Positions 15,538 to 25,253 of a DNA stretch of 35,382 nucleotides are shown piece by piece. How positions within the stretch are numbered: position 1 is the stretch's first letter; every line of letters begins with the position of its first letter. The DNA is from an uncultured Actinomyces sp. (lineage in GTDB: Bacteria; Actinomycetota; Actinomycetes; Actinomycetales; Actinomycetaceae): contig CAJZDJ010000006.1 of NCBI GenBank assembly GCA_915063485.1, forward strand, positions 1-35,382, given 5' to 3'. The notes under the pieces were generated by a model. The model did not search any database and was not told where the DNA came from. It saw only the letters and a list, made by a program, of their open reading frames with translations. The translations under genes and the position numbers were made by a program.

Positions 15538-17207
15538 GACTCATCCTTGGTTTTATCCGACACGGCAGGTAGTACAGCGGTTTTATCCACTTCATTTATT
15601 CCCGCCTCGGCGTCGCTAGCCTTGGCAGCCACGGCGTCGGGGGCCTTGGCAGCGACGGCGTCGGGGGCCGCACCAGAGCGTCCCACCTCAGCCGCACCAG
15701 AGCGAAGGGCCTCTACCTTGGCCTTAGCGCTACGGCTAGCCGCGCTGAGCACACCGCGTGCCTGCTCCGGGCGCAGCTGCCGCTTTGCCTCACCAACCGC
15801 AGAAATCTGGGCTACCTGCGTGGGGTCGGAGAGCACCATGGTGGCCGGCTCAGGGGCGTTAGTTGCTTCCGACCCGGTTTGCACGCCCGGCAACAGTCCA
15901 CGGCGCAAAATCCGACGCCGCCGCATCTTCTTAGCGCGCACTGCGGCCGCCTGCACCCGGGCTTCCTCAATGGGATCGCCCTGCTCAGCTTTAGTTACTG
16001 CCGGCTGGGACTTGGTGTCACTTGATAGCTGCGCCAATTCCTGGGCTAGCTTAGCCACCTTTTCAGGGGTGGGATCTTGCATGACGGTAACGTTTTCCAC
16101 CTCCACACGACGACGCGGCAGGGCATAGGGGGCTTCTTTTTGCAGCCAAGTCACCATTTCTTCACGCACATGGCATTGCAGTTTGAAGGCATCAACACTG
16201 TTTGCTGCCGAAACAGTTAGGCGCACCCGGATCAAATAGTTTTGGGCATCAATTACTGATAGTGCTGCTTCACGCCCATCCCAGGTGGATGAGGAGGCCA
16301 CAAACTTAGCTAGCTGCGCCCGCATAGCGGCGATAGGTGCACGCCAATCCAGGTCAAAATTGATTTGTGCAGTCTGCCGTTCATCGCGACGCGACCAGTT
16401 AGTAAAAGGGTTCTCTGTGAAGTATTTGCTGGGCAGCAAGATACGGCGCCCGTCAGCGGCCAAAACCACCACATAGGTGAACGTGATTTCTTCGATTCGG
16501 CCAGAGTCAGTGGCATTAATAACCACCTGGTCATCCACACGGATAGCGTCAGTGATGGCCAGCTGCACACCTGCAAACAGGTTTCCCAGCACTGATTGTG
16601 CAGCCAAACCGGCTACCACCGAAACCAGACCGGCACTAGCAAGCAGCGACCCCATAGCCAGGCGTGCTTGTGGGAAAGTCATGACGATGGTGATTGCACC
16701 AATAATGATGACGATAACTTCAGCTACTCGCCGCAGAATCTGGGCCTGGGTGGTGATCTTATTGGCCCGGCGCACATTGGTGGGATCATTGCGCGATTCG
16801 GCATGGGCCACCACGGTAGCCGAAATGGCTTTAACCCAGCTTACGCACACCCAGGTCAGGGCCGCTTTAAACAGGATTACCAGCAACAAAATAGCGTAGC
16901 GATACCAGGCCGGGGAAGAAGTGCCCTCCATGGCCAGTTGGGCGCCGATTAGCGCACCAACAATGGCAAACAGTGCGTAGAAAGAATTACGCCCCTTCTC
17001 TCCGATGTGGTGCCACAGCAGGGAGCGGCGTCCGGCCACATGCACTGCAATAACTACAGCTAAAGCCAGCACCAGGCCGATTGATAGACCCAGAGCAGTG
17101 CGCCACAGCAGACTGAAAGTATCTAGGGTGACTGCTGCGGCAGATTCTGTGGGCGATGGCGTGGGCGTAGGCGCAGCCACCGCGAGTATGTGCCCCTGAT
17201 TTAACAT
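15534..17207 (-). CDS. MscS-family mechanosensitive ion channel
   Basis: About 557 residues. Several N-terminal membrane helices lead into the pore-lining segment (ASAGLVSVVAGLAAQSVLGN, rich in Ala and Gly) and the beta domain (FAGVQLAITDAIRVDDQVVI), both diagnostic of MscS. The C-terminal 200 residues are cytoplasmic and low-complexity, with repeated APDAVAAK units. Members release solutes on hypo-osmotic shock. The start is uncertain: ATG 17207 lacks a clear ribosome binding site, and TTG 17240 is another option. It heads a coupled run with msrB and the EEP gene. Confidence 0.85.
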   Translation of the reverse strand: MLNQGHILAVAAPTPTPSPTESAAAVTLDTFSLLWRTALGLSIGLVLALAVVIAVHVAGRRSLLWHHIGEKGRNSFYALFAIVGALIGAQLAMEGTSSPAWYRYAILLLVILFKAALTWVCVSWVKAISATVVAHAESRNDPTNVRRANKITTQAQILRRVAEVIVIIIGAITIVMTFPQARLAMGSLLASAGLVSVVAGLAAQSVLGNLFAGVQLAITDAIRVDDQVVINATDSGRIEEITFTYVVVLAADGRRILLPSKYFTENPFTNWSRRDERQTAQINFDLDWRAPIAAMRAQLAKFVASSSTWDGREAALSVIDAQNYLIRVRLTVSAANSVDAFKLQCHVREEMVTWLQKEAPYALPRRRVEVENVTVMQDPTPEKVAKLAQELAQLSSDTKSQPAVTKAEQGDPIEEARVQAAAVRAKKMRRRRILRRGLLPGVQTGSEATNAPEPATMVLSDPTQVAQISAVGEAKRQLRPEQARGVLSAASRSAKAKVEALRSGAAEVGRSGAAPDAVAAKAPDAVAAKASDAEAGINEVDKTAVLPAVSDKTKDES

Positions 17208-17579
17208 GGCAGCCACACTAGTAGCGCAGGCTGTGCGCAAGCTGTGGTTTTACCCGCGCGTCCATATAGGTAAGGCAGTCCACAAAGCCAGCTACTGCAA
17301 CATAAAACCCACCGGTCACATGCGCCCCAGAGCCCCCAAAAGTGGGTACCTTAAGTCCCAGTCCTCAGTGACGACGACGACGCGCTCCCTCTCGCTGGCG
17401 GCTGCAAGTCCCAGCGCAACGCTCCAAGCCCCCAACGCAGCGCCGTCGACATAGCCGAGCGCCCGACAGCATCAGCGGCGCCGTCGACAAAGCACCCACC
17501 CTCAACGTGACGCCGCCAGCAAAGCACCCAGAAAACCAAAAAACCCCGCAAAGCTTACGCAATGCGAGGATTTTAGTGG
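17208..17579. other. Intergenic stretch between the MscS gene and tRNA-Phe
   Basis: About 370 bases with no convincing gene. The left part must hold the promoter of the MscS operon, although no clear -10/-35 pair is seen. The right end holds the tRNA terminator. The middle is GC-rich with scattered GCCGTCGAC motifs. Confidence 0.5.
17537..17569 (-). terminator. Rho-independent terminator of the tRNA cluster
   Basis: On the minus strand CCTCGCA and TGCGGGG form a 7-bp stem with one T-G pair, followed by GTTTTTTGG. It lies about ten bases after tRNA-Phe. Confidence 0.75.
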
Positions 17580-17652
17580 TGGCTCCGACCGGCGTCGATC
17601 CGGTGACCTTTCGATTTTCAGTCGAACGCTCTACCAACTGAGCTACAGAGCC
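17580..17652 (-). tRNA. tRNA-Phe (GAA)
   Basis: A 73-base cloverleaf. The acceptor GGCTCTG pairs with CGGAGCC (one G-T pair), with discriminator A. The D arm is AGCTCAGTTGGTAGAGC, the anticodon loop CTGAAAA gives GAA, and the T arm contains GGATCGACGCC. No CCA is encoded. It is the last of three tRNAs on the minus strand. Confidence 0.95.
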
Positions 17653-17700
17653 AATCTGAAAACTTTGGCCTGACCATTACTGATCAGGCCAACTTTTTCG

Positions 17701-17774
17701 CGACCTCGACGGGACTTGAACCCGCGACCTTCGCCGTGACAGGGCGACGCGCTAACCAACTGCGCCACGAGGCC
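17701..17774 (-). tRNA. tRNA-Asp (GTC)
   Basis: A 74-base cloverleaf. The acceptor GGCCTCG pairs with CGAGGTC (one G-T pair), with discriminator G. The anticodon loop CTGTCAC gives GTC, and the T arm is CGGGTTCAAGTCCCG. No CCA is encoded. Confidence 0.95.
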
Positions 17775-17817
17775 TTAACTTTCGTCAAGATTCATATGAA
17801 GTTATCGTACGAATCCG

Positions 17818-17890
17818 TACTCCCAACGGGATTCGAACCCGTGTTGCCGCCGTGAAAGGGCGGAGTCCTAGGCCGCTAGACGATGGGAGC
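17818..17890 (-). tRNA. tRNA-Glu (TTC)
   Basis: A 73-base cloverleaf, first in transcription order. The anticodon loop CTTTCAC gives TTC, and the T arm is CGGGTTCGAATCCCG. The acceptor closes as GCTCCCA with TGGGAGT, so the terminal pair is G-T, with discriminator A. Confidence 0.93.
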
Positions 17891-18156
17891 CTTTTGGCTT
17901 TGGCGTCTTGCGCCTCGAACCGAGAAGAACTCTATACAGGATCACTACCCGAACACAACTCGAAAAAGCATGACGCTAGTCACAAAGGAAGTTTTGCGCA
18001 GAATTCCAATTGAAATTAGCTGTTTGCGCACAATCGTTTTAAAGGGAATGGGCTTAAGCGCTCTTTCGTGGCAACCTTAGAGCAGCCGCATCCCTCGGCG
18101 TCGGCCCGCCCACCTGTAGCTATCCGCCGCCACAATTTGCTGGAAGGATCACTGCC

Positions 18157-18666
18157 GTGACCGAAACCCCTCAAGGCTCTAACCGCACACAGCCTTCGCT
18201 AGGCGCCCTAATGTCGCGCGTGAGCGAAAATATTTCTACCCTGATCCGCACCGAAATCGCACTAAATAAGGCCAAGGCGGCCGAGACAGGTAAGCGTTTT
18301 GGTTTAGGGGCCGGCCTGCTGGGTGCAGCCGGTGTGTTCGCCCTATTTGGACTGGGCTACCTACTGACCACCCTGTCGCAGGTAATCGCACTTTGGCTAC
18401 CGCAGTGGGCGGGCTCACTGATTGTGGCCGTGCTGGTGCTGATTGTGGCCGGGGTGCTGGCTCTGGTGGGCAAGAGGGAGATCGATAAGGGCCGCGTAGT
18501 GGTGCCCACCCCCCAGGTTGGCTTGCGTCAGGACGTGCAGGCCGTGACTAACTCGCTGCGTGAGGGTCTAGCTACCGACGCCGCTAAGTCTGCTGCGGCC
18601 GCGACAGCCGGTAGTGCCGCCACCTCAGGGGCGGCGCCCACCAGCCCGACTTTCGGACAGAACTGA
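18157..18666 (+). CDS. Holin-like membrane protein (phage holin 3_6/DUF1469 type)
   Basis: 169 residues with two strong membrane helices (about 46-73 and 80-107) separated by a short turn. The N-terminus is an amphipathic helix and the C-terminus is Ala/Thr/Ser-rich. This is the layout of the actinobacterial 'phage holin family' DUF1469 proteins, which are chromosomal and not proven holins. The start is GTG with GGAAGGA upstream. It is followed within 15 bases by two DUF3618 genes, a common companion arrangement, and the three likely act together at the membrane; their role is unknown. Confidence 0.75.
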   Translation: MTETPQGSNRTQPSLGALMSRVSENISTLIRTEIALNKAKAAETGKRFGLGAGLLGAAGVFALFGLGYLLTTLSQVIALWLPQWAGSLIVAVLVLIVAGVLALVGKREIDKGRVVVPTPQVGLRQDVQAVTNSLREGLATDAAKSAAAATAGSAATSGAAPTSPTFGQN

Positions 18667-18681
18667 GCGAAAGGAAGTTTC

Positions 18682-18996
18682 ATGTCTATCGCAGCCCTAG
18701 AAGCTCAGCTAGAGGCCCAGCGCGCAGCAGCCGCACAGGCCGTTAACGAGTTGGCCCGCCAGATCGCCCCGGCCACCCTCAAAGCCCAGGCCGCCCAGAT
18801 CGGTGAGGACAGCGTGGCGCGAGCCAAGGCGCTCGTCAGCGACTCCGCCCCGGTAAAGGAGCGCTTTACCACGCTGGTAGAGGAGGCTAAGGGCAAAGAC
18901 CCGGCCGCCGTCGTCGTACTTGCCGGAGTAGGCCTGGTTGCCGCCACGACGGCGCTGATCAGCCTGCGCTTGGCGCTACGTCCGCTGTTTAAGTGA
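18682..18996 (+). CDS. DUF3618-type membrane-anchored protein
   Basis: 104 residues. The N-terminal half is a long Ala/Glu/Gln-rich helix starting IAALEAQLEAQRAAAAQAV, matching the DUF3618 pattern of an E-x2-Q-R helix followed by a single C-terminal membrane helix (about 75-97). AAAGGAAG precedes the ATG. Function is not known. It is similar to the next gene, so the two are probably an old duplication. Confidence 0.65.
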   Translation: MSIAALEAQLEAQRAAAAQAVNELARQIAPATLKAQAAQIGEDSVARAKALVSDSAPVKERFTTLVEEAKGKDPAAVVVLAGVGLVAATTALISLRLALRPLFK

Positions 18997-19010
18997 GGAA
19001 AGGATAAATA

Positions 19011-19355
19011 ATGCCCAGTGCACAGGAGCTCGAAGAGCAGCTTAAGGCCCAGCGTGAGGCCCTGGCCCAGAGCGTAGATGACCTGGCTGAGCGGGTTAAC
19101 CCCAAGGCTCAGGCCAAGGAGAAGGCTGAGCAAGTGCGCGCCAAGGCCGCTGAGGCCGGCTCTAGCATCTCTGAGTCGCTGCACCAGTTTGGTTTTATCG
19201 CCAAGGAAATGAGCGAAGGCGTACGCACCCAGGCTAAGTACTACTGGGATCGTGCTGGCGAAGGCGATTCTTCTGCCCGCGTCGTGGTGGCCACGGTGGG
19301 TGCTGGCGCCCTACTGGTTGGCGGCGCAGTGGTGAAGAAGATTTTCAAGCACTAG
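19011..19355 (+). CDS. DUF3618 domain protein
   Basis: 114 residues. The N-terminal segment AQELEEQLKAQREALAQSVD, then DLAERVNPKAQAKEK, is a clear DUF3618 signature. A charged helix follows, then one C-terminal membrane helix (about 90-110) and a basic KKIFKH end. The protein is likely anchored with its helical part in the cytoplasm. It is third in the holin-like/DUF3618 operon, with AGGAAAGG before its ATG. Confidence 0.8.
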   Translation: MPSAQELEEQLKAQREALAQSVDDLAERVNPKAQAKEKAEQVRAKAAEAGSSISESLHQFGFIAKEMSEGVRTQAKYYWDRAGEGDSSARVVVATVGAGALLVGGAVVKKIFKH

Positions 19356-19381
19356 TAGTTGTCGCGACGCCGTAACAGTAC

Positions 19382-19458
19382 CCGCCTGCGCTAGACACTG
19401 ACAGCACAGCACAGGCGGTAGTGTGAACGAGCAAACGAAATCAGTGCTATTGTTCACA
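19382..19458. other. Two inverted repeats between the DUF3618 and DUF3073 genes
   Basis: CCGCCTG (19382) pairs with CAGGCGG (19412), and TGTGAAC (19422) with GTTCACA (19452), each across a gap of about 23 bases. The first may be a weak terminator for the DUF3618 operon, although it lacks a T-run. The second lies about 155 bases before the DUF3073 start and could be an operator. Confidence 0.35.
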
Positions 19459-19612
19459 TGTGGACCGTCACTCCAGTCCAAACAGGCCCTGACCGGCGTG
19501 TGGAATGGAGATTGTGGCGCTTATCGTTGTACGGTTGTCTCACGATAAATTCAGACCATTTCGAAACAGCACGTTTTACGTGCGCGATCAGACGTTGGAG
19601 GGGGTCGAGCCT

Positions 19613-19831
19613 ATGGGGCGCGGCCGTCAAAAGGCCAAGGCAACCAAGGTTGCCCGCAAGCTCAAGTACTACAGTCCTGAGACTGACTACGCGGCGCTAG
19701 AGCGTGAGCTCGCTGCCACGTCGGCCCGCTCAGGAAGCAGCAGCTACGACGACGAGGACTACTCGGATCTAGCCGCCAAGTACAACGATGACTTTGACGA
19801 TGAAGATGACTTTGATCCAGGTAGGTCCTGA
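19613..19831 (+). CDS. DUF3073 family protein
   Basis: 72 residues. It starts MGRGRQKAKATKVARKLKYY, the hallmark of this small actinobacterial family, then has SPETDYAALERELA and a very acidic tail rich in Asp and Glu. The basic head and acidic tail suggest nucleic acid or ribosome association, but no function is established. The start is fixed by a strong GGAGGGGG box; in-frame upstream codons are non-coding. A strong terminator follows immediately. Confidence 0.88.
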   Translation: MGRGRQKAKATKVARKLKYYSPETDYAALERELAATSARSGSSSYDDEDYSDLAAKYNDDFDDEDDFDPGRS

Positions 19832-19844
19832 GTAACTAGAACAT

Positions 19845-19886
19845 AAAGGGTGGGGGCCAGCTCTATCGAGCTGACCCCCACCCTTT
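19845..19886 (+). terminator. Strong terminator after the DUF3073 gene
   Basis: AAAGGGTGGGGG...CAGCTC pairs with GAGCTG...CCCCCACCCTTT over about 19 bp with one mismatch, around a 4-base loop TATC, and ends in TTTTG. The A-run on the left side would let it work in both directions. Confidence 0.9.
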
Positions 19887-19999
19887 TGTGTAGCTAGACG
19901 CCGCGCCCACCAAGTAGGTCTGCATCCACCAAGCAAACGTGGTGTCCTAAGCGGGCGCCGCACCCTAAGTAAGCACTGCGCCGCTATCTGACGCAGACC

Positions 20000-20271
20000 T
20001 CTAAACCCCCGCGTGAGCGGGGAAAACCCGGGCTAGGGTCAGTAGGCCACAGCCGTAGGCGGTTCATCCCCGCTTGCGCGGGGAAAACGGGCTGCCGCAG
20101 CTCGTCGGCCTGCCACCTGAAGGATCATCCCCGCTTGCGCGGGGAAAACTTTGACTCGTGATCCGATGGAGGTGCTCTGATGGGTTCATCCCCGCGTGAG
20201 CAGGGAAAACGCAGAAGAAGCCATCAAGCTCTTTGTGGACAGCGGTTCATCCCCGCGTGAGCAGGGAAAAC
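20000..20271 (-). CRISPR. Type I-E-like CRISPR array, five repeats and four spacers, no cas genes in window
   Basis: Repeats of 28 bp at 20000, 20061, 20122, 20183 and 20244, with four spacers of exactly 33 bp. The repeat core CCCCGC-N4-GC(G/A)GGG and flank GGTTCATC match type I-E, so crRNAs would be read leftward with an AUGAACC handle. In agreement, the leftmost repeat is degenerate at its outer end (starts TCTAAACC), as expected for the leader-distal repeat. The two rightmost repeats have GCAGGG for GCGGGG. In RNA this gives a U-G pair and keeps the stem. No cas gene lies on either side. Confidence 0.93.
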
Positions 20272-20370
20272 ACTTCTCGATCTGGGGTTTTACGCACCAA
20301 ATCGGTCAGATTTTGGAAAGCCCTAAGAGCTGCGCCTACGTTAAAATTTACTCACTGCCGGACGCTTACA
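20272..20370 (-). promoter_or_regulatory. Probable CRISPR leader region
   Basis: By array orientation the leader must lie right of the last repeat. The stretch is moderately AT-rich around AAAATTTACTCACTG (20342). No repeat remnant is seen here. Assigned by position only. Confidence 0.35.
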
Positions 20371-20451
20371 CAACTAACTCGCGGGATCAGGCTCAGAATA
20401 CTGGCAGTCCCCACTGTAGTAAGAGCGCTCCTAGACACCGCCTAAACGCCA

Positions 20452-20481
20452 GTGGGGACTGGCCGCCCGGCCAGTCCCCAC
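20452..20481 (-). terminator. Hairpin after purM
   Basis: A perfect 13-bp stem, GTGGGGACTGGCC with GGCCAGTCCCCAC, around a 4-base loop, about 20 bases beyond the purM stop. A second partial copy, GGCAGTCCCCACTG, lies at 20403. The T-run is weak. Confidence 0.7.
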
Positions 20482-20503
20482 CAAGTTTTAGTGTTGTTGC
20501 AGC

Positions 20504-21628
20504 TCAGATGCGGTAGACGCCGTGGATATCCACTGCGCCACCCTGCACACCCTTAGTGCCGCTAACTACTCGGCCAGTGACTTCATACTCATCAGCCTTA
20601 TGTACGCTACCCAGCACGCAAGCCTCAATCCCGACAGCGCGGCTTACCTCAATGGCAGCTTCAGCAATGGACTCATCCACCACCGCCACCATGCCGATAC
20701 CCAGGTTCAAAGTGCCCTCTAGGTCATCCCAGGGCACATTACCCAGGCGGCGCACCACATCAAAGACAGGCGGGATCTGCCAGGCGCTACGGTCGACGTC
20801 GGCAATTAAGCCAGAGGGCAGCACCCGCGCCAAGTTAGCAGCCAGGCCCCCACCGGTGACGTGGCTAAGGGCGTGCACATGCATAGTGGCCGGATCCGGG
20901 CCGCTACCCACGCCCTCAATCATGGCCAGGCAGGCGCGAGTGTATAGGCGGGTGGGCTCTAGTAGCTCCTCACCCAGGGTGCGGCCAAACTCGTCAACGT
21001 GACGCTCTAGGCCCCAGCCAGCCACCTCAACTACCCGCCGCACCAGTGAATATCCGTTAGAGTGCAGGCCCGAGGCGGCCATACCAATCAGTACGTCGCC
21101 AGCCCTTACCCGCTCAGCACCCAGCACGCGGCTAGCCTCAACCACACCCGTAGCCGCACCGGCGACGTCGTAGTCATCAGGGCCCATCAAACCGGGGTGT
21201 TCAGCGGTCTCGCCACCCAGCAATGGGGTGCCCACAGCCGCACAGGCCTGGGCCACGCCGCGCACAATGTCCGCAATGCGCTCGGGCACCACATGACCGC
21301 AAGCAATGTAGTCAGTCATCAGCAGCGGGCGCGCACCCACCACCACGATGTCGTCAACCACCATGCCCACCAGGTCCTGGCCGATGGTGTCGTGGATGTC
21401 TAGGGCCTGGGCGATAGCAACCTTGGTGCCCACACCGTCAGTGGAGGTGGCCAACAGCGGGCGGCGGTAGTCGCGCAGCTCGCTAACATCCACCAGCCCA
21501 GCGAATCCGCCCACTCCCCCAACCACAGCGGGGGTCATGGTGGCGGCCACGGAGGCCTTCATTAGTTCAACGGCACGGTCACCTGCCTCGGTGTCCACGC
21601 CCGCAGCGGCATAGGTAACTTCGCTCAT
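20504..21628 (-). CDS. purM: Phosphoribosylformylglycinamidine cyclo-ligase (AIR synthetase)
   Basis: 374 residues. Closes the imidazole ring of FGAM using ATP to give AIR, the fifth step of purine synthesis. The N-terminal YAAAGVD, the STDGVGTKVAIA motif, ACGHVVPERI and the GGETAEHPGLM segment are all as in the family, and VTGGGLAANL lies in the C-terminal domain. Length is normal. The start codon shares one base with the purF stop, so purF and purM are coupled. It is last in its transcript, before the hairpin at 20452. Confidence 0.96.
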   Translation of the reverse strand: MSEVTYAAAGVDTEAGDRAVELMKASVAATMTPAVVGGVGGFAGLVDVSELRDYRRPLLATSTDGVGTKVAIAQALDIHDTIGQDLVGMVVDDIVVVGARPLLMTDYIACGHVVPERIADIVRGVAQACAAVGTPLLGGETAEHPGLMGPDDYDVAGAATGVVEASRVLGAERVRAGDVLIGMAASGLHSNGYSLVRRVVEVAGWGLERHVDEFGRTLGEELLEPTRLYTRACLAMIEGVGSGPDPATMHVHALSHVTGGGLAANLARVLPSGLIADVDRSAWQIPPVFDVVRRLGNVPWDDLEGTLNLGIGMVAVVDESIAEAAIEVSRAVGIEACVLGSVHKADEYEVTGRVVSGTKGVQGGAVDIHGVYRI

Positions 21629-23202
21629 TACTTGACTCCTTCAATGCGTGGTACCACTGAGTTGCGACGCGGCAGGGGCGCGTCAGTTTTGTTTTCGTCG
21701 CGGCGACGGCGGTACACCGAGGGCACGCGCGAGATCGGCAGGGTGGAAATCACCGGGGCCGCATGTGGGGGCTCAATCGGGTAGTTACCGTCAAAGCAAG
21801 CCATACACAGGCGCGAAGCCTCCTGGCCGCTGGCTTCCACCATGCCCTCCACGGAGAGGTAACCCAAAGAGTCAGCCCCAATGTGGTTACAAATCTCCTG
21901 GGTATTCATGCCATTGGCGATCAGCTCAGCACGGGTAGCAAAGTCGATGCCGTAGAAGCACGGCCATTTAACCGGCGGGGAGGAAATACGAATGTGGATT
22001 TCCTTAGCGCCAGCCTCACGCAGCATCCGCACCAGGGCCCGCTGGGTGTTTCCACGCACGATCGAGTCATCAACCACCACCAGGCGCTTGCCTTCAATAA
22101 CTTCACGCACCGGGTTGAGCTTGAGCCTAATACCCAGTTGGCGCAGGGTTTGGGTGGGTTGGATGAAAGTGCGCCCCACATAGGCGTTTTTCACAATGCC
22201 CTGAGCGAAAGGAATACCTGATTCTTGCGAGTAACCAATAGCGGCGGGCGTGCCCGAGTCGGGGGTGGCAATCACCAAGTCAGCCTCAACCGGGTGTTCG
22301 CGTGCCAGCGCCGCACCCATGGCGTTACGGGCCGCAATAATGGAGCGCCCCGAAATACGGGTGTCGGGGCGAGCCAGGTAAACATACTCAAATACGCAAC
22401 CAGTGGGGGTGGCGGGGGCGAAACGGCGCGTAGCTACGCCGTCGGAGTTAATAGTCAAAAATTCGCCCGGCTCAACCTCACGCACATAGGAGGCACCCAC
22501 AATATCCAGGGCGGCAGTCTCGGAGGCCACCACCCAGCCGCGCTCTAGACGGCCCAGCACCAGCGGGCGCACACCATGGGGGTCACGGGCCGCGTAAAGG
22601 GTATCTTCAGTCATGAAAGTGACTGAGAAAGCACCCTTGAGCTGCGGTAGCATCAGCATGGCTACTTCTTCGAGGTCTAGCTCAGGGTGCTGCTTGGCGG
22701 TGAGGGAAAGCAGCGCAGCCATCACGGCGGTGTCGGTGGTGGAGCCGCGCCCCAATTCACCGGAAATATCCTGGCCGGAGGCTTCACGCACGTATTCCAT
22801 TAGCTCGCGCGTGTTGGTGAGGTTACCGTTGTGGGCTAGGGCTACCGTGTGCTCAGCTACCGGTCCCAGCATGGGCTGGGCGTTTTCCCAGGTGGTGGAG
22901 CCTGTGGTGGAGTAGCGTACATGCCCCACCGCGATATGCCCGCGTAAGGCTGACAGGCTGGTTTCATCAAAAACCTGGGAGACCAGCCCCAGATCCTTAT
23001 AAACCATGATTTTTTCGCCATCTGAGGCAGCGATCCCAGCCGCCTCCTGGCCACGGTGCTGTAGCGCGTACAGACCGAAGTAGGTCAGTTTGGCTACATC
23101 TTCACCTGGCGCCCACAGCCCAAAGACGCCACATTCATCTTCAGGCTTTGGCTCTAGATAATCGACGGGTTGACTTTTGCGCGGGATGCCACCGAGTGTC
23201 AC
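21628..23202 (-). CDS. purF: Amidophosphoribosyltransferase
   Basis: 524 residues. Committed step of purine synthesis: PRPP plus glutamine gives phosphoribosylamine. Cys24 in DECGVFG is the glutaminase nucleophile, so a 23-residue propeptide must be removed. The PRPP loop is RLVVVDDSIVRGNT. Cysteines in GCVFEYVYLARPD, WPCFYGIDF and RLCMACFDGNYP match the four ligands of the 4Fe-4S cluster of the Bacillus-type enzyme. The start is GTG. Two TTTGTCACAT direct repeats lie just upstream (23211 and 23245). Confidence 0.96.
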   Translation of the reverse strand: MTLGGIPRKSQPVDYLEPKPEDECGVFGLWAPGEDVAKLTYFGLYALQHRGQEAAGIAASDGEKIMVYKDLGLVSQVFDETSLSALRGHIAVGHVRYSTTGSTTWENAQPMLGPVAEHTVALAHNGNLTNTRELMEYVREASGQDISGELGRGSTTDTAVMAALLSLTAKQHPELDLEEVAMLMLPQLKGAFSVTFMTEDTLYAARDPHGVRPLVLGRLERGWVVASETAALDIVGASYVREVEPGEFLTINSDGVATRRFAPATPTGCVFEYVYLARPDTRISGRSIIAARNAMGAALAREHPVEADLVIATPDSGTPAAIGYSQESGIPFAQGIVKNAYVGRTFIQPTQTLRQLGIRLKLNPVREVIEGKRLVVVDDSIVRGNTQRALVRMLREAGAKEIHIRISSPPVKWPCFYGIDFATRAELIANGMNTQEICNHIGADSLGYLSVEGMVEASGQEASRLCMACFDGNYPIEPPHAAPVISTLPISRVPSVYRRRRDENKTDAPLPRRNSVVPRIEGVK

Positions 23203-23210
23203 CTTCTAAG

Positions 23211-23254
23211 TTTGTCACATCCCCCCTAGCGACGCATGTGGCCATTTGTCACAT
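23211..23254. promoter_or_regulatory. Direct repeat TTTGTCACAT upstream of purF
   Basis: Two exact 10-bp copies begin 34 bases apart (23211 and 23245), immediately before the purF start. The spacing is about three helical turns. It is possibly an operator; no known factor is assigned. Confidence 0.3.
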
Positions 23255-23320
23255 GCGCGCACTAGCCTCGCTTAACCCGCCCTGTATTTGGGGCCGGCAG
23301 CGGTTTAAAGCAGCTGGATT

Positions 23321-23692
23321 TTAAAGCAGCGGCAGGAAATCACTTAGATCTGTGCGCAACCCTGAGGCGCTGAGTTTGCCCTCATCTAGGGCCGCATTCC
23401 ATTCCAGCGCCCCAATGGCTAGTTCCAGCCAGGTTTGGGCGTCAGTTTCCACTACCGACGGCGGGGTGCCGCGCCGGTGGGTGGAGCCGGCTACTGCTTG
23501 GGTAGCGCCGTAGGGTGGTACGCGCACTTCTACGCTGCGTCCGGGGGCGACGGCGGCCAGCTCCTCCAGCGTGTAGCGCACGGCGGTGGCGGTGGTGTTG
23601 CGGTCAGCGTCTTGGCCTTGCTGGTACAGGTTGCGCCAGTGGTGTAGGGCGGCGATACCTTCGGTGATGTCGATACGACGACGGGTGCTCAT
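23321..23692 (-). CDS. Sterol-carrier-like small protein beside purF
   Basis: 123 residues with the pattern of the bacterial SCP-2-like family common beside purF in actinobacteria: ATAVRYTLEELAAVAPGRSVEVRVPPYGATQ, then RGTPPSVVETDAQTWLELA and a C-terminal ASGLRTDLSDFLPLL. SCP-like folds bind lipids in a hydrophobic groove; the ligand and role here are unknown. It is transcribed in the same direction as purF, which starts about 120 bases downstream. Confidence 0.75.
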   Translation of the reverse strand: MSTRRRIDITEGIAALHHWRNLYQQGQDADRNTTATAVRYTLEELAAVAPGRSVEVRVPPYGATQAVAGSTHRRGTPPSVVETDAQTWLELAIGALEWNAALDEGKLSASGLRTDLSDFLPLL

Positions 23693-23780
23693 AGCTGGCC
23701 AGATTACCCTCTTGGCCCCTTAACCGCATTGACCCGCCAGGCGTTTAGCCCAGCGGGTCAAGTTGTTGAACTAGCTTGGA

Positions 23781-25130
<1,350 letters not shown>

Positions 25131-25253
25131 CTAAGAGCTCCCGGAGGGGCATCTGTATGCAATCTCGGTACGTGGCTTAGCCTTGCAAATAATTGTTTAC
25201 TCTGGGTTACAGACGCAGAAAATCTCACTCTTTGACATAATGATTCACGTCAC

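Noticed and set aside
17580..17890. tRNA cluster as an integration site for a genomic island
   Set aside because: No integrase gene or duplicated tRNA end is seen on either side within the window.
18157..19355. Prophage remnant suggested by the holin-like gene
   Set aside because: The holin 3_6/DUF1469 family with DUF3618 neighbours is an ordinary chromosomal set in actinobacteria; no other phage genes are nearby.
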